NCBI GenBank assembly: GCA_023387635.1
Contig: JAEWHU010000091.1
Span: forward strand, 1-64,000
Reading direction: 5' to 3'
DNA from: Bacillota bacterium
GTDB taxonomy: Bacteria > Bacillota > Clostridia > Lachnospirales > Lachnospiraceae
DNA length: 64,000 nucleotides
The notes under the pieces were generated by a model. The model had not been told where the DNA came from, did not search any database, and saw only the letters and a list, made by a program, of their open reading frames with translations. The position numbers and the translations under genes were made by a program. Numbering within the stretch: position 1 is the stretch's first letter; every line of letters starts with the position of its first letter. Below, piece after piece: positions 9,514-17,568 of the stretch.

Positions 9514-9574
9514 AAAGTTATATAATTAATATTTGTAAATAATTATAAAAATACTTTTCTAAAGTTATGTGTTG

Positions 9575-9583
9575 TGATATAAT
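9575..9583 (+). promoter_or_regulatory. Extended -10 promoter element in an intergenic region
   Basis: TGA-TATAAT (9575-9583) is an extended -10 with only a weak -35 candidate (TTTTCT near 9555). It lies 62 bases after the membrane-protein gene and about 90 bases before a strong terminator, with no gene between. Confidence 0.45.
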
Positions 9584-9589
9584 TATTTA

Positions 9590-9700
9590 GACGTTTATAG
9601 ACAAAAGATGACATTAATAAATTCTAGATTATATAGGTAGCTAATTATTAGAATATAGAGGCATAACATAAGCAGCGTCATAAGATGCTGCTTATATTAT
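9590..9700 (+). ncRNA. Candidate small RNA of about 110 nt
   Basis: This stretch between an extended -10 element and a 12-bp terminator has no convincing reading frame (the longest starts at 9608 and gives nine codons). It could be an independent short transcript or simply a long 3' end of the preceding membrane-protein mRNA. No known RNA family was recognised. Confidence 0.3.
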
Positions 9701-9705
9701 TTTTA
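9668..9705 (+). terminator. Strong intrinsic terminator
   Basis: A 12-bp stem (ATAAGCAGCGTC / GATGCTGCTTAT, one G-T pair) with tetraloop ATAA is followed by ATTATTTTT. Confidence 0.85.
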
Positions 9706-9795
9706 GATTAGCAATATATTCTATTTACATAACAAGCTTTTTGTGGTAAGCATTACTTAGAACGAATGACGAATTTAAAAGGTAGAAAGATTAGT

Positions 9796-9857
9796 AAGAG
9801 TGAAAGAAAATATTTATTTAGAAAGGTTGCCAAGATGTAATTCTTTCGCTCTTTTTT
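9796..9857 (+). terminator. Long-loop terminator-like hairpin upstream of recJ
   Basis: AAGAGTGAAAGAA (9796-9808) pairs with TTCTTTCGCTCTT (9841-9853; one G-T pair) across a 32-base loop, followed by six T. It ends 49 bases before recJ and is the second terminator in the 9514-9906 gap. It could be an attenuator for recJ or the end of a second short transcript. Confidence 0.6.
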
Positions 9858-9906
9858 ATTATGGCAGTATCGCAGACCAGTCTGAGATATGCAATAGGTG
9901 TAAAAC

Positions 9907-11682
9907 ATGGAAAAATGGGTTTTAAAAAATAAAAAGGCAGATTTTGATAAAATTGTTAAGGAACATAATATTAGTGAAGTTCTAGCAAGACTATTAGTGA
10001 ATAGAGATATAATTGAAAGTGATGATATTCATAAGTTTTTATATTCTGATTTAAATAATTTACACGAACCAAAGAAAATGAAAGATATTGTTAAAGCAAG
10101 TCAAATTATAAGTGATAAAATTAGAAGGAATGAAAGAATCCGTATAGTAGGTGATTATGATGTGGATGGAGTAGCTTCCACTTATATTTTATACACTGCT
10201 CTCTTAGCATGCGGGGCAAATGTAGATTATGAAATTCCTGATAGGATTAAAGATGGATATGGAATAAATATTAATATTATTGAAGAAGCGTATGAAGATG
10301 GAATTGATACTATTATTACTTGTGATAATGGTATCGCGGCTATAGAACAAGTGAAAAGAGCTAATGAACTTGGCATAACAATTATTATAACGGATCATCA
10401 TGACATACCATATTCCTTGACTGATGGCGTTAAAGAGCATCTTATTCCAGATGCTAGTGCAGTTGTAAACCCGAAGCAAGAGGTATGTGAATATCCTTTT
10501 GATGGACTGTGTGGTGCAGTAGTAGCATTCAAATTTGTTCAAGTTTTGTATGAAGAATTTCATATACCAAAGGTTGAATTAGATAGTCTTATAGAAGTTG
10601 CAGCAATTGCAACCATATGTGATGTTATGGATCTAGTTGATGAAAATCGTATTATTGTAAAATATGGACTAAAACTTTTGAAAAATACAAGTAATCTAGG
10701 AATTAAGGCATTGTTAGAGATAAATAACATACCATTATCTAAATTATCAGTATATCATATAGGATTTATCATTGGGCCATGTCTTAATGCATCTGGAAGA
10801 CTTGATACTGCTAAAAAAGGATTGGAATTGTTACTTTCAAAATCGAAAGTAGAAGCAGATGCTTTAGCTTTAGAATTAAAATCACTCAATGATGTAAGAA
10901 AAGAAATGACTCTAAAAGGTTTTGAGAAAGCTTTACTTACAATTGAAGAGAAACAGATGAATGATGATAAAGTTTTAGTTGTCTATATAGAAAATTGTCA
11001 TGAAAGTTTAGCGGGGATTATAGCGGGTAGATTAAAAGAAAAGTTTAATAAACCAGCGATTGTATTAACTGATTCCGAACAAGGTGTAAAAGGTTCCTGT
11101 CGATCGATCCCGCAATATAACATATATGAGGAACTTACTAAATGTAAAGATTTACTAATGAAATACGGTGGACATCCTATGGCTGCAGGTTTGTCTCTTT
11201 CGTATGACAACGTGGATATATTAAGAAAAAAGTTAAATGAAATTACAACATTAACAAATGAGGATTTAATTCCTAAAGTCGTTATTGATGTTATCCTGCC
11301 ATTCGGTTTCGTTTCAGGTGAATTAATTGAAGAGTTAGAATTATTAGAACCATTTGGTAAGGGTAACAATAAGCCTATCTTTGCTGAAAGAAATGTGAAA
11401 GTGTTGAAGGCAAATCTATTGGGCAAAGATAAAAATGTTTTAAAATTTAGAGTTGTAAATGAGTATAATAGAGAAATGGAAGCATTGTACTTTGGTAATG
11501 TACCAGATATGATTAATGAAATGAAGGCATTGTACGGAGATAATGAAGTTGATAAGATGTTTATTAATAGAGATAATGACGTGAAATTATCAATTACATA
11601 TTATCCAAGCATTAATGAATACGGAGGCAAACAAAATACGCAAATAATAATTCAAAATTATCAATTAATAGGGAAAAACTAA
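9907..11682 (+). CDS. recJ: Single-stranded-DNA-specific exonuclease RecJ
   Basis: The 591-residue protein carries the DHH-superfamily motifs: GDYDVDGVAS (about 80-90), CDNGIAA, TDHHD (about 163-167) and, in the DHHA1 part, KYGGHPMAAG near residue 425. A C-terminal OB-like region follows (LLEPFGKGNNKPIF). RecJ degrades single-stranded DNA 5' to 3' in recombination and mismatch repair. The length equals typical clostridial RecJ. The ribosome-binding site is weak (AATAGGTGTAAAAC before the ATG). recJ next to apt and relA is a usual Firmicute neighbourhood, here interrupted by two signalling-like genes. Confidence 0.95.
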   Translation: MEKWVLKNKKADFDKIVKEHNISEVLARLLVNRDIIESDDIHKFLYSDLNNLHEPKKMKDIVKASQIISDKIRRNERIRIVGDYDVDGVASTYILYTALLACGANVDYEIPDRIKDGYGININIIEEAYEDGIDTIITCDNGIAAIEQVKRANELGITIIITDHHDIPYSLTDGVKEHLIPDASAVVNPKQEVCEYPFDGLCGAVVAFKFVQVLYEEFHIPKVELDSLIEVAAIATICDVMDLVDENRIIVKYGLKLLKNTSNLGIKALLEINNIPLSKLSVYHIGFIIGPCLNASGRLDTAKKGLELLLSKSKVEADALALELKSLNDVRKEMTLKGFEKALLTIEEKQMNDDKVLVVYIENCHESLAGIIAGRLKEKFNKPAIVLTDSEQGVKGSCRSIPQYNIYEELTKCKDLLMKYGGHPMAAGLSLSYDNVDILRKKLNEITTLTNEDLIPKVVIDVILPFGFVSGELIEELELLEPFGKGNNKPIFAERNVKVLKANLLGKDKNVLKFRVVNEYNREMEALYFGNVPDMINEMKALYGDNEVDKMFINRDNDVKLSITYYPSINEYGGKQNTQIIIQNYQLIGKN

Positions 11683-11723
11683 ATGGGTTTATAAAGCGTA
11701 AAAGTTCCTTTGGGAGAGGTAAA

Positions 11724-12836
11724 ATGATCTCAGTTATATTATTAGAAGATAATGAAAAAAAATTAATAAAGCTCCATAATTATATAAAAGATTATCGAGA
11801 TTTTGAGATTACTGGAATGTTTACTAAGATAAAAGATGCTCTATTGTGTATTGAAGAAAAGAGGCCTGAAATAGTTTTCTTTGGAGTAAGTACTTCTTAC
11901 TTAACCGATATGGACATAATAAATAATATTAGAAAAATAACAAAAACAAGTAAAATCATCTTGGTTATTATAGAAGAAAATTTCGATTATATATTTTTTG
12001 AATTAAAGGAAATAGTACATGACACAGTGTATAAGAGTGGCTATGATTTTTTATTACCAGGTTCGCTAACGCTAACAACTACTGGAAAAAGCATAAAAAA
12101 AAGCAACAAGCGTCAAATAACTTGTTTTGGAAATTTTACAATTGTTAATAAAGAGGATGTAACTTTTGTGAAATGGCGAACGAAAAAGGTTAAGGAATTG
12201 TTTGCATATTTAATATGTAGATATGATAAGAAAATTTCAAAAGATGAATTAATTAGTATTCTATTTAATGGTGAAGATAAAACAAAGGCCCTGAATCACT
12301 TGTATGTTACTATGTCCTACTTAAGAAAACATTTGAAAGATATGGGTCTTACAAGAAAAGAATTTTTAATTAAAAATGATTATACTTTAGAAATAATGGA
12401 TAATGTTTGTGATTTTATTGATTTCGATCGTTTTATTTTGAGAAATTCTTTTATTGATGACGATAATATAGAAGAAGCAGAAGAAATAACCGAGTTGTAT
12501 CATGGTATGTTTTTCGAAGAAGAAGATTATGTTTGGGCATATGATATACGTGAGTTTGCTGATAAAAAATATGAAGAGCTTCTCTTAATGATAAGTGACT
12601 ATTTTAGAGAAAAGAATATGATGAAGAAAGCAGAAAAGGCATTGTTAAAAATATTAGATCATAATGCCTTATCATTAAATGCCTATTATCAATTATTGGA
12701 TTTGTATATATTTTGCAATCGTAAAGAGATGTTTAAAAAGGAATATCAAAAATATGATAGTATAGTAAGGTGTGAATTTAATGATATTCCTGAAAAAAGA
12801 TATGTACGTTTTTATAATTCTTTAATAAATGAATAA
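11724..12836 (+). CDS. Degenerate-receiver transcriptional regulator with BTAD domain
   Basis: The 370-residue protein opens like a response regulator (ISVILLEDNEKKL), but the phospho-acceptor position in PEIVFFG is Gly54 instead of Asp. A linker (about 110-125) leads to a winged-helix segment (CFGNFTIVNKEDVTFVKWRTKKVKELFAYL is typical of OmpR/SARP-type output), then a C-terminal helical bacterial transcriptional activation domain (about 240-370). It probably binds DNA without classical phosphorylation control; that is an inference from the missing Asp. It is 41 bases downstream of recJ and ends at a strong terminator. No histidine kinase is near. Confidence 0.82.
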   Translation: MISVILLEDNEKKLIKLHNYIKDYRDFEITGMFTKIKDALLCIEEKRPEIVFFGVSTSYLTDMDIINNIRKITKTSKIILVIIEENFDYIFFELKEIVHDTVYKSGYDFLLPGSLTLTTTGKSIKKSNKRQITCFGNFTIVNKEDVTFVKWRTKKVKELFAYLICRYDKKISKDELISILFNGEDKTKALNHLYVTMSYLRKHLKDMGLTRKEFLIKNDYTLEIMDNVCDFIDFDRFILRNSFIDDDNIEEAEEITELYHGMFFEEEDYVWAYDIREFADKKYEELLLMISDYFREKNMMKKAEKALLKILDHNALSLNAYYQLLDLYIFCNRKEMFKKEYQKYDSIVRCEFNDIPEKRYVRFYNSLINE

Positions 12837-12847
12837 AATCAAAATTT

Positions 12848-12889
12848 GCTAGTAACAAAGATAAGTTGTGCTTTGTTACTAGCTTTTTT
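12848..12889 (+). terminator. Strong intrinsic terminator
   Basis: A 13-bp perfect stem GCTAGTAACAAAG / CTTTGTTACTAGC with a 10-base loop is followed by six T. It ends the recJ-regulator unit. Confidence 0.95.
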
Positions 12890-12910
12890 GATATATGGGG
12901 AAAATATATG

Positions 12911-12945
12911 TTGTTAAGGTTTTGTTAAGGATTATGTCATATAAT
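12911..12945 (+). promoter_or_regulatory. Activator-type promoter: TTGTTAAGG direct repeat plus -10
   Basis: TTGTTAAGG occurs twice exactly 11 bases apart (12911-12919, 12922-12930). Read on the other strand this is TTAACA-5-TTAACA, the layout bound by PhoP/OmpR-type regulators. TATAAT follows at 12940-12945, and no -35 box has proper spacing, as expected for an activator-dependent promoter. The target would be the gene at 13070. The regulator is unknown. Confidence 0.5.
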
Positions 12946-13069
12946 GTTACAATTGTGTGAAAAAAGAGATTTTGGAAAAAGAAAATAATAATCAAGAAAA
13001 TAATTGCTAAGAAGATAAGTAATTCATTGGCTTAGTAAATTTAGAATTAATAGAAAGGAGAGGATATAA

Positions 13070-13471
13070 GTGCCGCGTTCTGTAGAACCGCTATTCGAAT
13101 TGTTTGTATATGAAACGAATCAACTATTAGAACAATTAGAAAAGAATATACTTGATTGTGAACAAACTAAAACATTTGACATTGATACAATGAATGATAT
13201 TTATGGTAATATACGCACAATAAGAGGGTCAGCAGCTATGATGTTATACACCTCAATATCAACAGTAGCCAATGCACTTGAAAATTTGTTTCATAGTTTG
13301 AGAAAACAAGAAAAAGAAGGGCATAATTATAACGAAATAGCAGATATTGTATTTCGTATATCTGATTATATAAAAGGTGAATTGGATAAAATTGAAGATG
13401 GAATAGAACCTTATGGCAATCCAGAGTGCTTTATTAAAGAAGTGAATAATTTGTTAAATAAGATTAATTGA
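13070..13471 (+). CDS. Hpt/CheA-P1-like protein without phospho-accepting His
   Basis: The 133-residue helical protein resembles the P1 (histidine phosphotransfer) domain of CheA-like kinases: LFELFVYETNQLLEQLE at the N-terminus and IRTIRGSAAMMLYTSISTVA where the family reads (M)HTIKGSAAMM. The His is replaced by Arg49, so it cannot accept phosphate there. It starts with GTG 13070 after AAAGGAGAGGA. It is alone on its transcript, 234 bases after the degenerate response regulator, and may share a pathway with it. A docking or scaffold role is inference only. Confidence 0.78.
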   Translation: MPRSVEPLFELFVYETNQLLEQLEKNILDCEQTKTFDIDTMNDIYGNIRTIRGSAAMMLYTSISTVANALENLFHSLRKQEKEGHNYNEIADIVFRISDYIKGELDKIEDGIEPYGNPECFIKEVNNLLNKIN

Positions 13472-13535
13472 AGTAGTTATGTCAAACATAAAAGGCAAAA
13501 AACAGCTTAATATCCTTGATTAATTAATAAATTAA

Positions 13536-13564
13536 TTGATATTTATAAATGGAGATGCTATAAT
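13536..13564 (+). promoter_or_regulatory. apt: Promoter of apt
   Basis: TTGATA (13536-13541), a 17-base spacer and TGC-TATAAT (13559-13564, extended -10) give a strong sigma-A promoter. The leader is about 110 bases and contains short hairpins ATCAG/CTGAT and GCGT/ACGC. Confidence 0.75.
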
Positions 13565-13681
13565 ATACTTTGGCAATCATCAGAGTTTAATGAATCCTGA
13601 TATGAGGGCGTGTTAATACGCAGACGTGAATTATAGGAATACAGTAATTTTATTTGATTAATTATGAAAAGAGGCTTTAAT

Positions 13682-14206
13682 ATGAAAAAATTAGAAGAAT
13701 ACATTAGAAGTATACCAAATTTTCCAGAGGAAGGCATTATTTTTCGCGATATAACTAGTGTATTACAAGATAAAGATGGACTTAGGATGTCGATTGACCA
13801 AATGCAATCATTATTAGATGATAAGAATATTGATGTAATTGTTGGACCTGAATCTAGAGGATTTATCTTTGGAGTACCTATTGCTTATAACTTAAATAAA
13901 GCTTTTGTTCCTGTCCGTAAAAAAGGTAAATTACCTTGTGAAACTATTGAAATGGAATATGATCTAGAATATGGTACAGCAACTATTGAAATTCACAAAG
14001 ATGCAATTAAACCAGGTCAAAAAGTAGCTATTGTTGACGACTTAATCGCTACAGGCGGTACAATAGAAGCAATCACTAAATTAATTGAAAGTTTAGGTGG
14101 TGAAGTAGTTAAAATTATCTTTTTAATTGAACTTGAAGGTCTACGTGGAAGAGATAAATTAGTTGGATACGATGTTGAATCTGTTTTAAAATATGAAGAT
14201 AAATAA
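13682..14206 (+). CDS. apt: Adenine phosphoribosyltransferase
   Basis: The 174-residue product converts adenine and PRPP to AMP. The N-terminus YIRSIPNFPEEGIIFRDIT and the PRPP-binding motif VAIVDDLIATGGT (about 118-130) are diagnostic. The start at 13682 follows AAAAGAGG by seven bases; an in-frame ATG at 13664 adds six unneeded residues and overlaps that site. The gene is followed by a terminator and then relA, the usual Firmicute order. Confidence 0.96.
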   Translation: MKKLEEYIRSIPNFPEEGIIFRDITSVLQDKDGLRMSIDQMQSLLDDKNIDVIVGPESRGFIFGVPIAYNLNKAFVPVRKKGKLPCETIEMEYDLEYGTATIEIHKDAIKPGQKVAIVDDLIATGGTIEAITKLIESLGGEVVKIIFLIELEGLRGRDKLVGYDVESVLKYEDK

Positions 14207-14233
14207 TAAAAAGAATAAATACCAATAATAGAA

Positions 14234-14270
14234 AAAAAAGAGTTTTCAGATAAGCTGTGAACTCTTTTTT
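14234..14270 (+). terminator. Terminator of apt
   Basis: AAAGAGTT / AACTCTTT with an imperfect inner stem (TCAG/CTGT), T run at 14265-14270. Confidence 0.75.
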
Positions 14271-14291
14271 GTGTATAAGGAATGGCTTTCT

Positions 14292-14319
14292 TTGACATAA
14301 AGGGAAAGCTGTTTATCAT
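14292..14319 (+). promoter_or_regulatory. Probable promoter of relA
   Basis: TTGACA (14292-14297), a 16-base spacer and TATCAT (14314-14319). A second TTGACA at 14327-14332 has only a weak -10. Confidence 0.55.
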
Positions 14320-14429
14320 ATTGAACTTGACAAAACAAGCCAGGATATGTCATTATTCAATAAATAATTGATTTTTTAATAGAAACTGATTATAATAAGA
14401 AGATAAACTTATAAATAGGTGGTGATTTC

Positions 14430-16730
14430 ATGGAAAGTGTAGTAGTTAGTAATAAGTCTAATAGAGACAAAAACAAAAAAGAATTCGATATTCCGGACCA
14501 TTTTACAAGTCCAGATATTTTATATAGACAATTAATTCACACTGTAGAAAGTTATCATCCTTCTGCAGATATTTCCATGATAGAAAAAGCTTACCATATT
14601 GCTGACAAAGCTCATAATGACCAATTAAGAAAATCTGGAGAGCCATATATTATACATCCTTTATGTGTAGCTATTATTCTAGCAGAATTGGAATTGGATA
14701 AAGAAACTATTGTTGCAGGACTTTTACATGATGTAGTTGAAGATACTATATATACTGTAGAAGAACTAACAAAGGAATTTAATGAAGAAATTGCTTTGCT
14801 AGTTGATGGCGTTACGAAGCTTACTCAATTAAATTATTCAAAAGATAAAGTAGAAATTCAAGCAGAGAATTTGCGTAAGATGTTTCTAGCGATGGCAAAG
14901 GACATTAGAGTTATTCTTATAAAATTAGCAGATAGACTTCACAATATGCGTACGTTAGAGTACCAAACCCCTATTAAACAAAGAGAAAAAGCTAGAGAGA
15001 CCATGGACATTTATGCTCCAATTGCACAAAGACTTGGTATTTCTAAGATAAAAATAGAGTTAGATGATTTATCACTTCAATATTTAGAACCTGATATATA
15101 TAAGGATCTATCTGAAAAGATAAATTTGAGAATTGGTGAAAAGAAGAGTATTATTAATGGAATCGTAGAAGAAGTACAATTTCATATAAGTGATGCTGAA
15201 ATAAAGGCAATGATTGATGGACGTGTGAAACATCTTTTTAGTATCTATAAAAAGATGGTAAATCAAAATAAAACACTAGATCAAATATATGATTTATTTG
15301 CAGTTCGTATTATCGTAGATTCTGTAAAAGATTGTTATGCTGCTCTTGGTATCATTCACGAAATGTATAAACCCATACCAGGACGATTTAAAGATTATAT
15401 TGCTATGCCAAAACCTAATATGTATCAATCACTTCATACAACATTAATTGGTCCTAATGGTCAGCCATTTGAGATTCAAATAAGAACTTATGAAATGCAT
15501 CGTACAGCAGAATATGGTATTGCTGCCCATTGGAAATACAAAGAGCGTAAGGACGGGGCAAACAATAACGATACAGAAGAAGAGAAACTTACATGGCTTA
15601 GACAAATTCTTGAATGGCAAAGGGATATGTCAGATAATAAAGAATTTTTAAGTTTACTTAAAAGTGACTTAGATTTATTCTCAGAAAGTGTTTACTGTTT
15701 CTCTCCAACAGGTGATGTTAAGAACTTACCAAATGGTTCTACACCTATTGATTTTGCGTATAATATTCATAGTGCTGTTGGTAATAAAATGGTAGGTGCT
15801 AGAGTTAACGGCAAATTAGTTAATATAGATTATGTTATTAAAAATGGTGATCGTATTGAAATTATAACGTCACAAAATTCAAAAGGTCCTAGTAGAGATT
15901 GGCTTTCTTTAGTAAAAAGTACACAAGCAAAGAATAAGATAAATCAATGGTTTAAAACTGAGCTAAAAGAAGATAACATTATTCGTGGTAAAGATATGAT
16001 CGTAAGTTATTGTAAAGCGAAGAATATCGTCTTAAGTGATTTATTAAAATCAGAATATATGAATAAAGTTATGTTGAAGTATGGATTTAAGGATTGGGAT
16101 TCTATCTATGCTGCTGTTGGTCATGGAGGTCTTAAAGAAGGTCAAGTCGTTAATAAATTGAAAGACGAATATGATAAGAAGCATAAGAAGGAAATGACGG
16201 ACGATAAAGTACTTGATACGATAACTGAAATCAAAGAAAGTAAAGGAAGTCATGGAAGAAAGTCAAAGAGCGGTATTGTAGTTGAAGGAATACATGACGT
16301 AGCAGTGCGATTCTCTAAATGTTGTGGTCCAGTTCCTGGTGATGAAATTGTAGGATTTGTTACAAGAGGCAGGGGTGTATCAATACACAGAACAGATTGT
16401 TTGAATCTTATGAATTTAGCGGAAGAAGACAGGGCAAGATTAATTGAAGCTGAATGGAATGTTCCACTTGATAAACAACAAGAGGGTGGACTATATGCAG
16501 CAGAGATAAAAATATATTCAAAGAATCGAAGTGGTGTATTAGTAGATATCTCTAAAATACTTACTGAAAATAAAATAGATGTTACTTCAATGACAGTAAG
16601 AACTAGCAAGCAAGGTACTGCCACTATTAGTATAGGTTTTGATATTCATGGTAAAGAACAATTATTGTATATTATAAGTAAATTAAGAACAATCGAAAGT
16701 ATTCTTGATATTGAAAGAACGACAGGCTAA
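14430..16730 (+). CDS. relA: Bifunctional (p)ppGpp synthetase/hydrolase (Rel)
   Basis: The 766-residue protein has the full Rel/SpoT order: HD hydrolase with HDVVEDT (His100), synthetase with the YQSLHTT motif (about 331), TGS domain (VYCFSPTGDVKNLPNGSTPIDFAY, about 420-480), a zinc-finger-like CCGPVPGD segment and a C-terminal ACT domain. Both catalytic motifs are intact, so it should make and degrade the alarmone. The start at 14430 has AGGTGGTGA upstream. The MBL hydrolase, hemZ and hisS genes follow in the same direction. Confidence 0.97.
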   Translation: MESVVVSNKSNRDKNKKEFDIPDHFTSPDILYRQLIHTVESYHPSADISMIEKAYHIADKAHNDQLRKSGEPYIIHPLCVAIILAELELDKETIVAGLLHDVVEDTIYTVEELTKEFNEEIALLVDGVTKLTQLNYSKDKVEIQAENLRKMFLAMAKDIRVILIKLADRLHNMRTLEYQTPIKQREKARETMDIYAPIAQRLGISKIKIELDDLSLQYLEPDIYKDLSEKINLRIGEKKSIINGIVEEVQFHISDAEIKAMIDGRVKHLFSIYKKMVNQNKTLDQIYDLFAVRIIVDSVKDCYAALGIIHEMYKPIPGRFKDYIAMPKPNMYQSLHTTLIGPNGQPFEIQIRTYEMHRTAEYGIAAHWKYKERKDGANNNDTEEEKLTWLRQILEWQRDMSDNKEFLSLLKSDLDLFSESVYCFSPTGDVKNLPNGSTPIDFAYNIHSAVGNKMVGARVNGKLVNIDYVIKNGDRIEIITSQNSKGPSRDWLSLVKSTQAKNKINQWFKTELKEDNIIRGKDMIVSYCKAKNIVLSDLLKSEYMNKVMLKYGFKDWDSIYAAVGHGGLKEGQVVNKLKDEYDKKHKKEMTDDKVLDTITEIKESKGSHGRKSKSGIVVEGIHDVAVRFSKCCGPVPGDEIVGFVTRGRGVSIHRTDCLNLMNLAEEDRARLIEAEWNVPLDKQQEGGLYAAEIKIYSKNRSGVLVDISKILTENKIDVTSMTVRTSKQGTATISIGFDIHGKEQLLYIISKLRTIESILDIERTTG

Positions 16731-16746
16731 TTAAGAATAAAGATTA

Positions 16747-16822
16747 GTGAGAAAAATCAATTCACTTTGCAGATATTGTGCCAACACCGAATTCGCGGTG
16801 TATCGACGAAATGGAGATTAAA
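16747..16822 (+). repeat. Hairpin-bearing dispersed element supplying a ribosome-binding site
   Basis: This block shares CAATTCxCTTTxCAGAT and the terminal GGAGATTA with the sequence before the gene at 1209. It contains a perfect 6-bp hairpin ACACCG/CGGTGT (16784-16789 with 16796-16801) around AATTCG. Its last bases are the Shine-Dalgarno of the following gene. It looks like a small repeated element. Confidence 0.5.
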
Positions 16823-17464
16823 ATGAAAATAGGGACTATTCTACTTGGAGATGTAAAGACAAATTGTTATATTATCAGTAATGAAGAAACAAAAGAGGGC
16901 ATTATTATAGATCCAGGCGATAATGCCGGGCTTATTATTAAGAAACTTGAGGAGGATAATATTAAACCTGTTGGGATTTTACTTACTCATGGTCATTTTG
17001 ATCATATTATGGCAGGTCCAAAATTATCAGAACATTATGATATTCCAATGTATGGCTATATAGAAGAAGGGGAATTGGTAAAAGATTTCATATTAAATGC
17101 TGCTTATTTAATTGGTAGTAAATTTACAATGAAATTATCTCACTTTTTTAATGATGGTGATGAATTACTTTTGGCTGGTTATAAACTAAAAGTAATTCAT
17201 ACACCAGGGCATACAAAAGGTAGTGTTTGTTTTTATATTGAAGATGAAAATGTGTTAATTAGTGGAGATACTTTGTTCTATAATTCTGTTGGTAGAACAG
17301 ATCTGCCTACAGGTGATGGTATGATGTTGTTGCGTTCTATTGAAAAAATATTAATGGCATTACCAGAAGAAACAAAAGTTTATCCAGGACATGGAGCTTT
17401 AACCTCTATTGGATATGAGAAAAAAAATAATCCATTTATACATCCAGAAACAATATGGGATTAA
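16823..17464 (+). CDS. Metallo-beta-lactamase-fold hydrolase (glyoxalase II-like)
   Basis: The 213-residue protein has the metal motif THGHFDH (His56, His58, Asp60, His61), a later GHTKGSVCFY, an Asp in SGDTLF and PGHG near the end. It matches the short YqgX/YcbL group of MBL hydrolases, related to hydroxyacylglutathione hydrolase; thiol-ester substrates are likely but unproven. ATG 16823 has TGGAG six bases upstream; a GTG at 16778 lies within the repeat element and is rejected. Placement after relA and before hemZ is common in clostridia. Confidence 0.9.
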   Translation: MKIGTILLGDVKTNCYIISNEETKEGIIIDPGDNAGLIIKKLEEDNIKPVGILLTHGHFDHIMAGPKLSEHYDIPMYGYIEEGELVKDFILNAAYLIGSKFTMKLSHFFNDGDELLLAGYKLKVIHTPGHTKGSVCFYIEDENVLISGDTLFYNSVGRTDLPTGDGMMLLRSIEKILMALPEETKVYPGHGALTSIGYEKKNNPFIHPETIWD

Positions 17465-17510
17465 ATTGGATTGGATTTGTAGAAATCTAAATTATATACA
17501 ATGAAAGTAG

Positions 17511-17539
17511 ATTAGTTGGAAATTATATTTCCAACTAAT
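17511..17539 (+). other. Perfect 13-bp hairpin between MBL hydrolase and hemZ
   Basis: ATTAGTTGGAAAT / ATTTCCAACTAAT with loop TAT. There is no proper U tract, so it is more likely an RNA-processing or stability element, or a leaky terminator, than a full stop. Confidence 0.6.
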
Positions 17540-17568
17540 TTAGTTATGAAGTTAGATAGGAGTTTAAT

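Noticed and set aside
9514..9906. SCIFF peptide gene or secDF after yajC and the TIGR04086 gene, as in many clostridia
   Set aside because: No cysteine-rich short frame and no radical-SAM maturase or SecDF sequence is present in the gap or after it.
13565..13681. Purine riboswitch in the apt leader
   Set aside because: The conserved purine-aptamer loop sequences are missing and only short hairpins are present; I could not match it to any known riboswitch.
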